From Ralstonia sp. 25mfcol4.1 (lineage in GTDB: Bacteria > Pseudomonadota > Gammaproteobacteria > Burkholderiales > Burkholderiaceae), in contig NZ_FNJO01000019.1 of the NCBI RefSeq assembly GCF_900104095.1, positions 46,750 through 110,749 of the forward strand: DNA of 64,000 bases. The letters run 5' to 3'. The first letter of the stretch is position 1. Every line of letters starts with the position of its first letter. The notes beneath the pieces were generated by a model. It saw nothing but the letters and a program-made list of their open reading frames with translations, was not told where the DNA came from and made no database searches. Position numbers and translations under genes: made by a program. This document shows positions 28,658 to 37,656 of this stretch, in pieces.

Positions 28658-30022
28658 GTGAATATCGTCATTCTTGCCGCGGGCATGGGCAAGCGCATGA
28701 ACTCCACGCTGCCCAAGGTGCTGCACCCGGTCGCCGGCCAACCGATGCTGGCCCACGTGCTCGACACGGCCCGTACGCTGTCGCCGTCGCGGCTGGTCGT
28801 CGTGGTCGGCCACGGCGCCGAGCATGTGCGCCAGGCGGTGGGTGCCAACGATGTTGCCTTTGCCGAGCAGGCGCAGCAACTGGGCACCGGCCACGCCGTC
28901 ATGCAGGCCCTGCCGCTGCTCGATGACGCCCAGCCCACGCTGGTGCTCTACGGCGACGTGCCGCTGACCTCGACCGCCACGCTCAAGCACCTGGTGCAGG
29001 CCGCCGGCAGTGAACGGCTGGGGGTGCTGACCGTCGAAATGTCCGATCCCAGCGGCTATGGCCGTATTGTGCGCGATGCGGCCGGCAATGTCGTACGCAT
29101 CGTCGAACAGAAGGATGCCAGCGAGGAAGAGCGCGCCATACGCGAGATCAACACCGGCATCATCGTCTGCCCGACCGCCCACCTGCGCCGCTGGCTGTCC
29201 ACGCTGCGCAACGACAACGCGCAAGGCGAGTACTACCTGACCGACACCATCGAGCGCGCCGCCACCGACGGCGTGGAGATCGTGTCGTCCCAGCCCGCCG
29301 AAGTGTGGGAAACGCTGGGCATCAACAGCAAGGTCCAGCTGGCCGAGATCGAACGCATCCACCAGCGCAACATCGCCCAACGCCTGCTTGAAGCGGGCGT
29401 CACGCTGCTGGACCCGGCGCGCATCGACGTGCGTGGCCAGCTGACCTGCGGCCGCGACGTGACCATCGACGTAGGCTGCGTGTTCGAGGGCCGCGTGCAC
29501 CTGGAAGATGGCGTACACATCGGCGCGCACTGTGTGATCCGCAACACCGTGGTCGGCGCCGGCGCACGTGTGCAACCGTTCTGCCACTTCGAGGAAGCAA
29601 AGATCGGGCCGGATGGCCGCATCGGCCCTTACGCGCGTCTGCGCCCCGGCACCGAGCTGGGCCAGGACGTGCATATCGGCAACTTCGTCGAAGTCAAGAA
29701 CAGCCAGATCGCCAACCACAGCAAGGCGAACCATCTGGCCTACGTGGGCGACACGACGGTGGGACAGCGCGTGAACATTGGCGCGGGTACGATTACCTGC
29801 AACTACGACGGCGTGAACAAGCACCGCACCGTGATCGAGGACGATGTCTTCATCGGGTCCGATACGCAGCTGGTGGCGCCGGTGACCGTGCGCCGTGGCG
29901 CCACGATCGGCGCGGGCACCACGCTGACCAAGGAAGCGCCGGCCGACAAGCTCACGCTGTCTCGCGCGAAACAGATGACGATCGACGCCTGGCAGCGTCC
30001 GGTCAAGCAACCGAAAAAATAA
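28658..30022 (+). CDS. glmU: Bifunctional GlmU (UDP-GlcNAc pyrophosphorylase and GlcN-1-P acetyltransferase)
   Basis: 454-aa enzyme that makes UDP-GlcNAc for peptidoglycan and LPS. The N-terminal uridyltransferase half starts VILAAGMGKRMNSTLPKVLHP, with later YGDVPL. The C-terminal left-handed beta-helix (about 250-450) has hexapeptide repeats and the acetyltransferase stretch RPGTELGQDVHIGNFVEVK and NIGAGTITCNYDG. The start codon is GTG at 28658 with TAGGAACC upstream; the family N-terminus begins exactly there. It is followed 12 bp later by glmS, as in many proteobacteria. Confidence 0.97.
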   Translation: MNIVILAAGMGKRMNSTLPKVLHPVAGQPMLAHVLDTARTLSPSRLVVVVGHGAEHVRQAVGANDVAFAEQAQQLGTGHAVMQALPLLDDAQPTLVLYGDVPLTSTATLKHLVQAAGSERLGVLTVEMSDPSGYGRIVRDAAGNVVRIVEQKDASEEERAIREINTGIIVCPTAHLRRWLSTLRNDNAQGEYYLTDTIERAATDGVEIVSSQPAEVWETLGINSKVQLAEIERIHQRNIAQRLLEAGVTLLDPARIDVRGQLTCGRDVTIDVGCVFEGRVHLEDGVHIGAHCVIRNTVVGAGARVQPFCHFEEAKIGPDGRIGPYARLRPGTELGQDVHIGNFVEVKNSQIANHSKANHLAYVGDTTVGQRVNIGAGTITCNYDGVNKHRTVIEDDVFIGSDTQLVAPVTVRRGATIGAGTTLTKEAPADKLTLSRAKQMTIDAWQRPVKQPKK

Positions 30023-30034
30023 AGGGGTTCAGTT

Positions 30035-31873
30035 ATGTGTGGCATCGTCGGCGCGGTTTCGCACCGCAATATCGTTCCCGTCCTGGTTGAAGGGCTGCGT
30101 CGCCTGGAATACCGTGGCTACGACTCCTGCGGCGTGGCCGTGGTGCGCGACGCGATCCTGGAGCGTGCGCGCACCGTGTCGCGCGTGGCCGACCTCGATA
30201 CGCAGACCCAGTCGTCGGGTCTGGGGGGCCAGCTGGGGATTGCCCACACGCGCTGGGCCACGCACGGCAAGCCCGATACCGTCAACGCGCACCCGCATTT
30301 CTCGGACGAGACCATCGCGCTGGTGCACAACGGCATCATCGAGAACTACGAGCCGTTGCGCGACGAACTGCGTGCCGTGGGCTACGGTTTCGAGTCGCAG
30401 ACCGATACCGAAGTGGTGGCCCACCTGATTCACCAGGCCTACACCTATCCCAGCAGCGCCACCCGTGGCGACCTGTTCGGCTCGGTCCGCGCGGTGACCA
30501 AGCGCCTGCATGGCGCCTACGCGATCGCCGTGGTGGCCAAGGACCAGCCCGACGTGGTGGTCGGCGCGCGCGCCGGTTCGCCGCTGGTGGTGGCGCTGGG
30601 CAACGACGAGTCGTTCCTGGCGTCGGACGCGCTGGCCGTGGCCGGCACGGCCAACCGCATCATCTATCTGGAAGAGGGCGACGTGGTCGAACTGACCCGC
30701 GCCGGCGCCACGATCCGCGACGTCCATGACGCCGAGGTGCAGCGTGAGGAGCGCGTGGTGGAAGCGCATGCCGCGGCCGTGGAACTGGGCCCGTTCCGCC
30801 ACTTCATGCAGAAGGAAATCTTCGAGCAGCCGCGTGCGCTTGGCGATACGCTGGAAGGCATCGCCGCCATCACGCCGGACCTGTTCGGCGACAGCGCCGC
30901 GCAGGTGTTTGCAGAGATCGACAGCATCCTGATCCTGGCCTGCGGCACCAGCTACTACTCGGGCTGCACGGCCAAGTACTGGCTGGAATCGGTCGCCAGG
31001 ATCCCGACCCAGGTGGAAGTGGCCAGCGAATACCGCTACCGCGACACCGTGCCGAACCCGCGCGCCCTGGTGGTGGTGATCTCGCAATCGGGCGAGACCG
31101 CCGACACGATGGCCGCGCTGCGCCACGCCCGATCGCTGGGCCACACGCACACGCTGGCCGTCTGCAACGTGGCCACCAGCGCGATGGTGCGCGAGACGGA
31201 ACTGCGCTTCCTGACGCGCGCCGGCACCGAAATCGGCGTGGCGTCGACCAAGGCGTTCACGACGCAGCTGGCCGCGCTGTACATGCTGACGCTGGCGCTG
31301 GCCAAGGTACGCGGCCACCTGACCGAGCAGCAGGAAGCCGATGCGCTGACCAACCTGCGTCACCTGCCCGCCGCGCTGCATGGCGTGCTGGCGCTGGAGC
31401 CGCAGATCATCGCCTGGTCCGAGGATTTTGCCCGCCGCGAGAACGCCCTGTTCCTGGGCCGTGGCCTGCATTACCCGATCGCCCTGGAAGGCGCGCTGAA
31501 GCTCAAGGAAATCTCGTACATCCACGCCGAGGCGTATCCGGCGGGCGAGCTCAAGCACGGCCCGCTGGCGCTGGTGACGGAAGCCATGCCGGTGGTGACG
31601 GTGGCCCCCAACGACGCGCTGCTGGAAAAGCTGAAGTCGAACATCCAGGAAGTGCGCGCCCGTGGCGGCCGCCTGTACGTGTTTGCCGATTCGGACACGC
31701 ACATCCAGTCGTCGGACGGCATCCAGGTGATCCGCATGCCCGAGCACTACGGCGCGCTCTCGCCGATCCTGCACGTGGTGCCGCTGCAACTGCTGGCATA
31801 CCACACGGCCTGCGCCCGGGGTACCGACGTGGACAAGCCGCGCAACCTGGCGAAGTCGGTGACGGTGGAGTAA
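30035..31873 (+). CDS. glmS: Glutamine-fructose-6-phosphate aminotransferase GlmS
   Basis: 612-aa enzyme for the first step of hexosamine synthesis. C2 (MCGIVGAVS) is the glutaminase nucleophile after Met removal. The N-terminal Ntn domain (RRLEYRGYDSCGVA, HTRWATHG) is followed by two SIS isomerase domains with SQSGETADTMAALR, EIGVASTKAFTTQL and the C-terminal KSVTVE. Full length. It forms an operon with glmU. No glmS ribozyme is expected in proteobacteria and none is visible in the 12-bp spacer. Confidence 0.98.
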   Translation: MCGIVGAVSHRNIVPVLVEGLRRLEYRGYDSCGVAVVRDAILERARTVSRVADLDTQTQSSGLGGQLGIAHTRWATHGKPDTVNAHPHFSDETIALVHNGIIENYEPLRDELRAVGYGFESQTDTEVVAHLIHQAYTYPSSATRGDLFGSVRAVTKRLHGAYAIAVVAKDQPDVVVGARAGSPLVVALGNDESFLASDALAVAGTANRIIYLEEGDVVELTRAGATIRDVHDAEVQREERVVEAHAAAVELGPFRHFMQKEIFEQPRALGDTLEGIAAITPDLFGDSAAQVFAEIDSILILACGTSYYSGCTAKYWLESVARIPTQVEVASEYRYRDTVPNPRALVVVISQSGETADTMAALRHARSLGHTHTLAVCNVATSAMVRETELRFLTRAGTEIGVASTKAFTTQLAALYMLTLALAKVRGHLTEQQEADALTNLRHLPAALHGVLALEPQIIAWSEDFARRENALFLGRGLHYPIALEGALKLKEISYIHAEAYPAGELKHGPLALVTEAMPVVTVAPNDALLEKLKSNIQEVRARGGRLYVFADSDTHIQSSDGIQVIRMPEHYGALSPILHVVPLQLLAYHTACARGTDVDKPRNLAKSVTVE

Positions 31874-31921
31874 TCCTGCGTCCGGCCCTGCCATCGGGCT
31901 ATCGGGCCATCGACCATCGAA

Positions 31922-31953
31922 CAAGGGCCGCCTCCGGGCGGCCTTTGTCTTTG
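31922..31953 (+). terminator. Rho-independent terminator after glmS
   Basis: GGCCGCC (31926-31932), tetraloop TCCG, GGCGGCC (31937-31943), then TTTGTCTTTGT. It ends the glmU-glmS operon. Confidence 0.85.
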
Positions 31954-32103
31954 TCGGGCCATGCTGTCGGGGCGAAAGCGGTCGTCTGAAGTGGTCGTCT
32001 CGAACGCGTCCCGGCACGAGCTGACGCAAGGTCCAGCACGATTGCGGCGTTGTCTCATAGCCGTTGCGTTTCCGGCGCGCTACAAAGTAAAAGGCCTCCC
32101 GCT
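31954..32103. other. Intergenic segment without recognisable content
   Basis: I find no coding, RNA or regulatory signal in these 150 bases between the glmS terminator and the IS-end-like sequence. Confidence 0.4.
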
Positions 32104-32128
32104 TGAACTGCACCCCAAAAGTTGGACA
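32104..32128. mobile_element. Possible solitary IS3-family inverted repeat
   Basis: The stretch TGAACTGCACCCCAAAAG followed by TTGGACA looks like the terminal inverted repeat of IS150-group IS3 elements as I remember them. No transposase remnant follows and no opposite repeat was seen, so at most this is a scar of a lost element. It is unlike the end of the IS at 63650. Confidence 0.35.
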
Positions 32129-32138
32129 TGAATCCCCC

Positions 32139-32354
32139 ATGCGGGACGACCTGCAGGCCGCCTTCTGGCGCAAGCGCCTCGACTTCCTGCTCTCCGAGCG
32201 GGGCCTTCAGCGGTATCGTTGCCGCAAGCATGTGCCCGATCCGGCGGTTCTGACGCCGGTGGAGTTCAGGTATCGCTTCACCCAGATTGGCCGGAACAAC
32301 CAGCCGGTTCGCATCCGCCGTGCCCGGTCGGGCGGGCTGTTCGTCCCCGATTGA
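32139..32354 (+). CDS. Small hypothetical protein
   Basis: 71-aa reading frame with GC-rich third positions like its neighbours, starting ATG at 32139 (MRDDLQAAFWRKRLDF) and ending GGLFVPD. It is basic and Arg-rich, has no membrane segment and matches no family I recognise. No Shine-Dalgarno site is evident, and it begins right beside the IS-end-like sequence. The antisense frame is also open (32055-32438), so coding is uncertain. Confidence 0.3.
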   Translation: MRDDLQAAFWRKRLDFLLSERGLQRYRCRKHVPDPAVLTPVEFRYRFTQIGRNNQPVRIRRARSGGLFVPD

Positions 32355-32537
32355 TCCCACTGCAACCGGCCTGCGGCCTACCGCCCGGTAACCCCTCTGC
32401 AGATGGCGGATTGCATTTCGCGGTATCCTTGCCGGCATGCCGCGTCGGCGCCTCTCCCAATCGGCGCTTCGTGGCGCGCCTGCCCCGCGCCCGCATCATG
32501 CCGCGCGGGCACCATGGCGCCTCCAGCGAACATCAAT

Positions 32538-33134
32538 ATGAAAGACCTAGAAAGTGAGCTGATCGGCTCCGCCCGGCTGCCGACCCGCTATGGCCAATTC
32601 ACTGCCCATGCCTTCCAGGGCGTGGACACTGGCACCGAACACCTGGCGCTCTCGATGGGCGATATCTCGGGCGAGGACGTGCTCCTGCGCCTGCATTCCG
32701 AGTGTCTCACCGGCGATGTGTTCGGCTCGTGCCGCTGCGACTGTGGCGAACAGCTCGACTTGGCCATGAAGAAGATCGCCGAGGAAGGCCGCGGCGTGCT
32801 GCTGTACCTGCGCGGCCACGAAGGCCGGGGCATCGGCCTGTCCAACAAGATCCGCGCCTATGCGCTGCAGGACACCGGGCTCGATACCGTCGATGCCAAC
32901 CTGGCGCTGGGCCAGGCCATCGATTCGCGGACGTATGCGTTTGCCGCCGATTTCCTGCGCCAATGGGGCGTCACGTCGGTTCGCCTGATGAGCAACAACC
33001 CCATCAAGATCAAGGCGCTCGAAGACGCGGGCATCAAGGTGACGGAGCAGATGCGTCACATCGTGCCGTCCAACTCCGAAAACGAGAAGTACCTGGCCAC
33101 CAAGCGGTCACGCATGGGCCACTTGCTGGACTGA
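32538..33134 (+). CDS. ribA: GTP cyclohydrolase II RibA
   Basis: 198-aa zinc enzyme for the first step of riboflavin synthesis. The zinc ligands C-x10-C-x-C are in HSECLTGDVFGSCRCDC. The GTP-binding stretch RGHEGRGIGLSNKIRAYALQD and the C-terminal NEKYLATKRSRMGHLLD are present. It is a stand-alone domain, not fused to RibB. An in-frame ATG lies 24 bp upstream; neither start has a clear Shine-Dalgarno site, and 32538 gives the usual length. No FMN aptamer is visible upstream. Confidence 0.94.
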   Translation: MKDLESELIGSARLPTRYGQFTAHAFQGVDTGTEHLALSMGDISGEDVLLRLHSECLTGDVFGSCRCDCGEQLDLAMKKIAEEGRGVLLYLRGHEGRGIGLSNKIRAYALQDTGLDTVDANLALGQAIDSRTYAFAADFLRQWGVTSVRLMSNNPIKIKALEDAGIKVTEQMRHIVPSNSENEKYLATKRSRMGHLLD

Positions 33135-33307
33135 TCCTCCGCGCTGCGGGCCTGTAGGCATAGGCCGACAGCGGCTTGCGAGGCCCCCCGACAGCCCGGC
33201 CGGGGCCACTCTTCTATCTTGGAACACAAGGGCCGCGTGGCTTCAGGCCGCGCGGGATGTTCCATGCGCGTCGCGCGGTGCGTGCGCGCTGATGAGAGGA
33301 GTCCGAC

Positions 33308-33763
33308 ATGGCTGACAACAACGTCTCTGTGCTTAATGACCTGATTGAAGTCTCGCGGGATGGCGAGGAAGGGTTTCGCAAGGCTGCCGAAGATGCCAAG
33401 AATCCGGAACTGAAGACGCTGTTTTCGAGCCGGGCCACGGAGATTGGCGCGGCTGTGCGCGAGCTTCAGGCGCAGGTGGCCGCGCTCGGCGGCAAGCCTG
33501 AAGACCACGGCAGCGTGGCCGGTGCGCTGCATCGCGGTTGGCTGAGCCTGCGCACGGCGGTAACGGACCGCACCGATCTGGCCATTCTGGAAGAAACCGA
33601 GAAGGGCGAGGACGTTGCCAAGAAGAAGTACGCCGATGCGCTGCAGGAAAGCGATCTCAGTTTCGATATTCGGGCACTGATCGAACGGCAATATCAGGGC
33701 GTGCTGCGCAATCACGACCTGATTCGGGATCTGCGCAATCGCTATCGTGCGAGCGGTGAATGA
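33308..33763 (+). CDS. PA2169-type four-helix-bundle protein (DUF2383)
   Basis: 151-aa helical, ferritin-like protein. The DUF2383 signature runs from VLNDLIEVSRDGEEGFRKAA to the C-terminal RNHDLIRDLRNRY. Family members are linked to stress and sporulation-like states, but no activity is established, and the metal-binding glutamates of true ferritins are not arranged canonically. GAGAGGAG lies 8 bp before the ATG. A strong terminator follows directly, so it is a single-gene unit. Confidence 0.88.
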   Translation: MADNNVSVLNDLIEVSRDGEEGFRKAAEDAKNPELKTLFSSRATEIGAAVRELQAQVAALGGKPEDHGSVAGALHRGWLSLRTAVTDRTDLAILEETEKGEDVAKKKYADALQESDLSFDIRALIERQYQGVLRNHDLIRDLRNRYRASGE

Positions 33764-33784
33764 ATGGTCCGGTCAATATGAAGA

Positions 33785-33815
33785 AAGGCGCCTCCATTGC
33801 GAGGCGCCTTTTTTA
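33785..33815 (+). terminator. Rho-independent terminator after the DUF2383 gene
   Basis: AAGGCGCCTC (33785-33794), 6-nt loop, GAGGCGCCTT (33801-33810), then TTTTA. A textbook intrinsic terminator. Confidence 0.9.
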
Positions 33816-33987
33816 TTTCCCATGAATCGGAATCAGTATCACTCGCATATTCATCGTTGTGCGGCATTTTGCCGGGTTTGCAAACAATGATCGGCCGGAA
33901 AGCCGCGCGGAGCTTGAAGTTCCGGAGCGGGGAATTACCATGAAAATCGTCGCTGGCCCGTATTAAGGATCGAAGGGGACCAAGGTC

Positions 33988-34467
33988 ATGAAAGCAGACA
34001 AAAAGGTAATTCAGTTGCTCAACGGTCAGCTCAAGCACGAACTGACGGCAATCAACCAGTATTTTCTGCACGCCCGCATGTATCGCCATTGGGGTCTCCA
34101 GGCGCTGGGCAAACATGAGTATGAAGAGTCGATCGAGGAAATGAAGCATGCCGATCGGCTGATCGAACGTATTCTCATGCTCGACGGCCTGCCCAACCTG
34201 CAGGATCTGGACAAGCTCATGATCGGCGAGAACACCGAGGAAATGCTCGGCTGCGATCTGAAGCTCGAACTGGTATCCCAGGCCAGCCTGAAGGAAGCGA
34301 TCAAGTACTTTGAATCTGTGAGTGACTACGTGTCGCGAGACATCGTGACCGATATCCTGGACGACACCGAAGACCATATCGACTGGCTGCAGACCCAGAT
34401 CGAACTGGTCGCCAAGGTCGGCGTGCAGAACTACCTGCAGTCGGCCATGGGTGGGCCGGAGGAATAG
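33988..34467 (+). CDS. bfr: Bacterioferritin
   Basis: 159-aa haem-containing iron-storage ferritin. Visible ferroxidase positions are E18, E51, H54, E94 and H130, and haem-binding M52 is present. Aligning by eye with E. coli Bfr (DEEGHIDWL), position 127 is Thr here (DDTEDHIDWL), with Glu at 128; this may alter the di-iron site or mark one partner of a two-subunit Bfr. AAGGGGACC precedes the ATG. No bfd ferredoxin gene is adjacent. I see no convincing Fur box in the 170-bp leader. Confidence 0.95.
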   Translation: MKADKKVIQLLNGQLKHELTAINQYFLHARMYRHWGLQALGKHEYEESIEEMKHADRLIERILMLDGLPNLQDLDKLMIGENTEEMLGCDLKLELVSQASLKEAIKYFESVSDYVSRDIVTDILDDTEDHIDWLQTQIELVAKVGVQNYLQSAMGGPEE

Positions 34468-34563
34468 CCGGGCCGGCCACCCCGCGCGTTCCCCTGCTTC
34501 CGCGCCGCTCCCTTGCCGGCTGGCAGGACGGATCCACGTCCTGCAGACTTTTCTCACTTCGGC

Positions 34564-34569
34564 TACACT
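34564..34569 (+). promoter_or_regulatory. -10 element for tRNA-Cys
   Basis: TACACT, 43 bp before the mature tRNA 5' end. The -35 region is weak. Confidence 0.4.
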
Positions 34570-34612
34570 GCGCCCCGCACCACAGAACGGCCCATTCGGG
34601 CCGGCATCCCGG

Positions 34613-34687
34613 GGCGGGGTGGCAGAGTGGTTATGCGACGGCCTGCAAAGCCGTTTACGACGGTTCGATTCCGTATCCCCGCCTCCA
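34613..34687 (+). tRNA. tRNA-Cys (GCA)
   Basis: A 75-nt cloverleaf. Acceptor stem GGCGGGG (34613-34619) pairs with CCCCGCC (34677-34683); anticodon stem ACGGC/GCCGT encloses the loop CTGCAAA with anticodon GCA at 34645-34647. The T-arm has GGTTCGATTCC. The 3' CCA (34685-34687) is encoded. No direct repeat of its 3' end was noticed nearby, so there is no sign of integration here. Confidence 0.97.
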
Positions 34688-35058
34688 CTCCCCGAAGCGT
34701 ATCCCGTCTTCCTTCCCGGTTTTCTCCGCTGCAGTCACCTCGGTGGGCGTTCTTCCACGCACGCATTATCTTCACGAAACATGCCGATACCGAGGGGCAG
34801 GCCTGGCGCTATTTATGCTCGCTTTCTGGCTATGCATGGCACGCGTCGCATTCGGTGATTTCCCTCTGGAAACTCGGGCGCGATTGCGATACTGTGAGGC
34901 CCGCGTGCACCAATCGTCAGCAATTCACCGCTCTCCTTGGTGCCGTTGTCGTACGACCCGCCGGTCGTGGCGGCACGGCAGCTGGCGCACCACGTTTCAC
35001 CATGCAGGGCTTCCATGGCGTATCCGTCGCAACGTGATGAGAGAAACAGAGGCTCCCA
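34688..35058. other. 371-bp spacer without a convincing gene
   Basis: Several open frames cross this stretch on both strands, but none has a ribosome-binding site, family motif or neighbour-like codon use. It presumably holds the promoter of the acetyltransferase gene; I could not pick one out. Confidence 0.4.
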
Positions 35059-35502
35059 ATGATTAAAGACATGCGAATCCGGATGGCGCAGCCGTCGGAT
35101 ACGCTCGCTATCGGCACTGTTCTTGAGCGGTGCGGCTTGCCGATAGACGATCTGCCGCGACTCGTCGGCGAATTTCATGTGGCCGTGCTAGAAGCGCAAC
35201 TGGTGGGTTGCGCTTGTGCCGAGCTATTTGGCGATACGGCGATTATCCGATCGGTGGCCGTGCTGCGCGAATGGCGCGACCAGGGCGTGGCCAGCCATCT
35301 GGTACACGCCGTGATGATGCGCGCGCGTGCCAACGGCAGCCGTCGCGCGGTCTTGCTGACGTCCACCTGCCCCAGCTACTTCGCGCGTTACGGTTTCTCG
35401 CTGATTCACGCGTCGAAGCTGCCCACCGAGGTACTGGAGAGCCAGGAGTTCCGGCGGCTGCGCGATACCAGCGCGCTGTGCATGAGCGCCGAACTGATGT
35501 GA
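35059..35502 (+). CDS. GNAT acetyltransferase, ArsN2-like
   Basis: 147-aa acetyltransferase. It starts with the ArsN2-type string IRMAQPSDTLAIGTVLERCGLPIDDL and has the acetyl-CoA-binding motif WRDQGVASHLV (about residues 74-84), followed by LLTSTCPSYFARYGF. ArsN2-type names come from arsenic operons, but no ars gene is near, so the substrate is unknown. GAGGCTCCC precedes the ATG. Confidence 0.78.
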   Translation: MIKDMRIRMAQPSDTLAIGTVLERCGLPIDDLPRLVGEFHVAVLEAQLVGCACAELFGDTAIIRSVAVLREWRDQGVASHLVHAVMMRARANGSRRAVLLTSTCPSYFARYGFSLIHASKLPTEVLESQEFRRLRDTSALCMSAELM

Positions 35503-35573
35503 GCGCCGGCAAGGTTTCGTAAAAGCGTCAATAATCGGGCCTTCACGTTCAGCCAGTACAACGAGGAGACCCC

Positions 35574-36557
35574 ATGCCGACGACCGTCCGCGCCATCCGC
35601 CTTCACGAATTTGGTCTGCCGCAGGTCATGCGGCTGGAATCGGTGGAACTGCCGGATCCTGGCCCCGGCGAGGCGCGCGTGCGGCACACGGCCATCGGCT
35701 TCAATTTCATCGATATCTACCAGCGCCGTGGCACGTATCCGCTGCCGGCCGGGACCGGGCTGGGCTTCGAGGCGGCCGGCGTGGTGGAGGCGGTGGGGCA
35801 GGGCGTGACCGATGTGGCCGTGGGCGACCGCGTGGCCTACATGAACGCGGGGCTGGGCGCCTATTCGGAAGGCCGCAACGTGGCCGCCGACAAGCTCGTC
35901 AAGCTGCCCGACAACGTCAGCGACGAACAGGCCGCCGCCACCATCTTCAAGGGCATGACTGCGCAGTACCTGGTACGCCATACCCATGCGGTCAAGCCCG
36001 GCGACACGGTGCTGGTGCATGCGGCGGCCGGCGGCGTGGGCCAGATCCTCAGTGGCTGGGCCAAGGCGCTGGGCGCGCGCGTGATCGGCACGGCCGGTTC
36101 GGCGGCCAAGTGCGAGCGCGCGCGGGCGGCCGGTTGCGATGTCGCCATCGACTACAGCCATGGCGACTGGGTCAAGCAGGTGCGCGATGCCACCGACGGG
36201 CGCGGCGTGACGGTGGTCTATGACGCCGTGGGCAAGGACACCTTCCTTGGGTCGCTCGACTGCGCCCAGACCTTCGGCATGGTCGTGCTGTACGGCGCGG
36301 CATCGGGCCCGGCGCCGGCCATCGAGCCCGAGCTGCTCAACAAGAAGGGCTGCCTGTTCCTGACCCGGCCGTCGGTGTTCCCGCACAACGCCGATGCGGC
36401 GCGCTTCCGCGCCAATGCCCGGGATCTGTTCGATGCCATCGCCGCCGGCCATGTGAAGGTCGATATCGGCGCCCGCTTCCCGCTGGCCGATGTGGCGCAC
36501 GCGCACGAGGCGGCCGAGCGCCGCGAGACGACCGGCGCGATCCTGCTGCAGCCCTGA
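35574..36557 (+). CDS. NADPH quinone oxidoreductase (zeta-crystallin type)
   Basis: 327-aa MDR-superfamily enzyme without zinc. It reduces quinones by NADPH. The N-terminal GroES-like part has FNFIDIYQRRGTYPLP and GLGFEAAGVVEAVG; the Rossmann motif AAAGGVG is at residues 150-156. Length matches E. coli QorA (327 aa). ACGAGGAGAC precedes the ATG. It stands alone between the acetyltransferase and the convergent dmeF. Confidence 0.93.
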   Translation: MPTTVRAIRLHEFGLPQVMRLESVELPDPGPGEARVRHTAIGFNFIDIYQRRGTYPLPAGTGLGFEAAGVVEAVGQGVTDVAVGDRVAYMNAGLGAYSEGRNVAADKLVKLPDNVSDEQAAATIFKGMTAQYLVRHTHAVKPGDTVLVHAAAGGVGQILSGWAKALGARVIGTAGSAAKCERARAAGCDVAIDYSHGDWVKQVRDATDGRGVTVVYDAVGKDTFLGSLDCAQTFGMVVLYGAASGPAPAIEPELLNKKGCLFLTRPSVFPHNADAARFRANARDLFDAIAAGHVKVDIGARFPLADVAHAHEAAERRETTGAILLQP

Positions 36558-36578
36558 ATCCCCGACGTCGGCCGCGAT

Positions 36579-37589
36579 CTAGTGGCGATGCGTGGCGCGG
36601 CCCGGTGCCGCGCCGTCGTCGCACTGGTTGATCTCGACGCTGACGTGCACCAGTTCCTCGTGGATGGACAGCGCCTGGCGCACGCGCTGCGGCGTCAGCG
36701 TGGCGTCGTGCGTGACCAGGCTGGCGATGCAGGCAAACTGCTCGCGGCCCACGCGCCAGACGTGCAGGTCCGCCACGCGGGTGTGGCCTTCGCCGTGGGC
36801 GAATTCGTCGAGCACTTCGCGCACTTCGTCTACCACGGGGTGGTCCATCTCGCGGTCCAGCAGCACCGTGCCGCTCTGGCGCAGCAGGCCGATCGCCCAG
36901 CGACCCACCAGCACGGCGCCCACCAGACCCATCACCGGGTCAAGCCAACTCCAGCCCAGCCACCAGCCGCCGGCGAGTGCCACGATGGCCAGCACCGACG
37001 TGGCCGCATCGGCAATCACGTGCAGGTAGGCAGCGCGCAGGTTGATGTCGTGATGCGGGTGGCCGTGATCGTGACCATGGCCATGGCCGTGGTGGTGATG
37101 GTGCCCGTGGTCATGCCCGTGGTCATGCCCGTGATGGGCGCCGCCCAGGATCAGCGCGCAGCCCAGGTTGACCAGCAGGCCGATGGCGGTCACGGCCATG
37201 GCTTCGCGGTAGTGGATCGGCGCCGGGCTGAACAGCCGCTCGATGGAGCCGAATGCCATCAGGCCGGCCACACCCAGCAGGAAGACGGCGCTGGCAAAGG
37301 CGGCCAGCACCTCGATTTTCCAGGTGCCGAACGTGAAGCGCGCGTCCTGTGCCAGCCGCCGGGCCGCGGCATAGGCAAACGCCGACAGGCCGATGGCCAC
37401 CGCGTGCGAACTCATATGCCAGCCGTCGGCCAGCAAGGCCATCGAATTGAAGCCCAGGCCGGCGGCGATCTCGATGGCCATCATCGCCAGCGTGATCCAC
37501 ATCACCAGGCGGGTGCCGCGTTCGGCGGCCTGGTTGCCGGTGTCGAAGACGTGGGAATGGGTCCACGCCGAGAAATTGTGCGTATGCAT
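36579..37589 (-). CDS. dmeF: Cation diffusion facilitator, DmeF type
   Basis: 336-aa inner-membrane metal-proton antiporter. It opens with MHTHNFSAWTHSHVF and has six predicted membrane helices and a His-rich cytoplasmic loop (residues about 149-180) with about 15 His among Gly and Asp. Candidate membrane metal ligands are D55 and H58 in ADGWHMSSH and H190 and D194 in YLHVIADAATS. In Cupriavidus metallidurans DmeF exports cobalt and other divalent ions; that assignment is by resemblance. A G-tract element upstream may bind a metal sensor. No dmeR gene is adjacent. Confidence 0.88.
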   Translation of the reverse strand: MHTHNFSAWTHSHVFDTGNQAAERGTRLVMWITLAMMAIEIAAGLGFNSMALLADGWHMSSHAVAIGLSAFAYAAARRLAQDARFTFGTWKIEVLAAFASAVFLLGVAGLMAFGSIERLFSPAPIHYREAMAVTAIGLLVNLGCALILGGAHHGHDHGHDHGHHHHHGHGHGHDHGHPHHDINLRAAYLHVIADAATSVLAIVALAGGWWLGWSWLDPVMGLVGAVLVGRWAIGLLRQSGTVLLDREMDHPVVDEVREVLDEFAHGEGHTRVADLHVWRVGREQFACIASLVTHDATLTPQRVRQALSIHEELVHVSVEINQCDDGAAPGRATHRH

Positions 37590-37656
37590 GAGGTAGTCCG
37601 TGATGCGGGATGGATGCAGCCTCTAGGGTAGCAGCCGCATCCCGACAGTCATCTGA

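Noticed and set aside
32355..32537. FMN riboswitch ahead of ribA
   Set aside because: The conserved FMN aptamer strings are absent.
33816..33987. Fur box upstream of bfr
   Set aside because: The AT-richer stretch near 33826-33855 matches the Fur consensus too poorly to call.
34613..35058. Integration site of a genomic island at tRNA-Cys
   Set aside because: No integrase gene and no repeat of the tRNA 3' end were found; flanking genes are ordinary.
37040..37140. Tandem short repeats that resemble a CRISPR or VNTR
   Set aside because: They are repeated His and Gly codons of the DmeF metal-binding loop.
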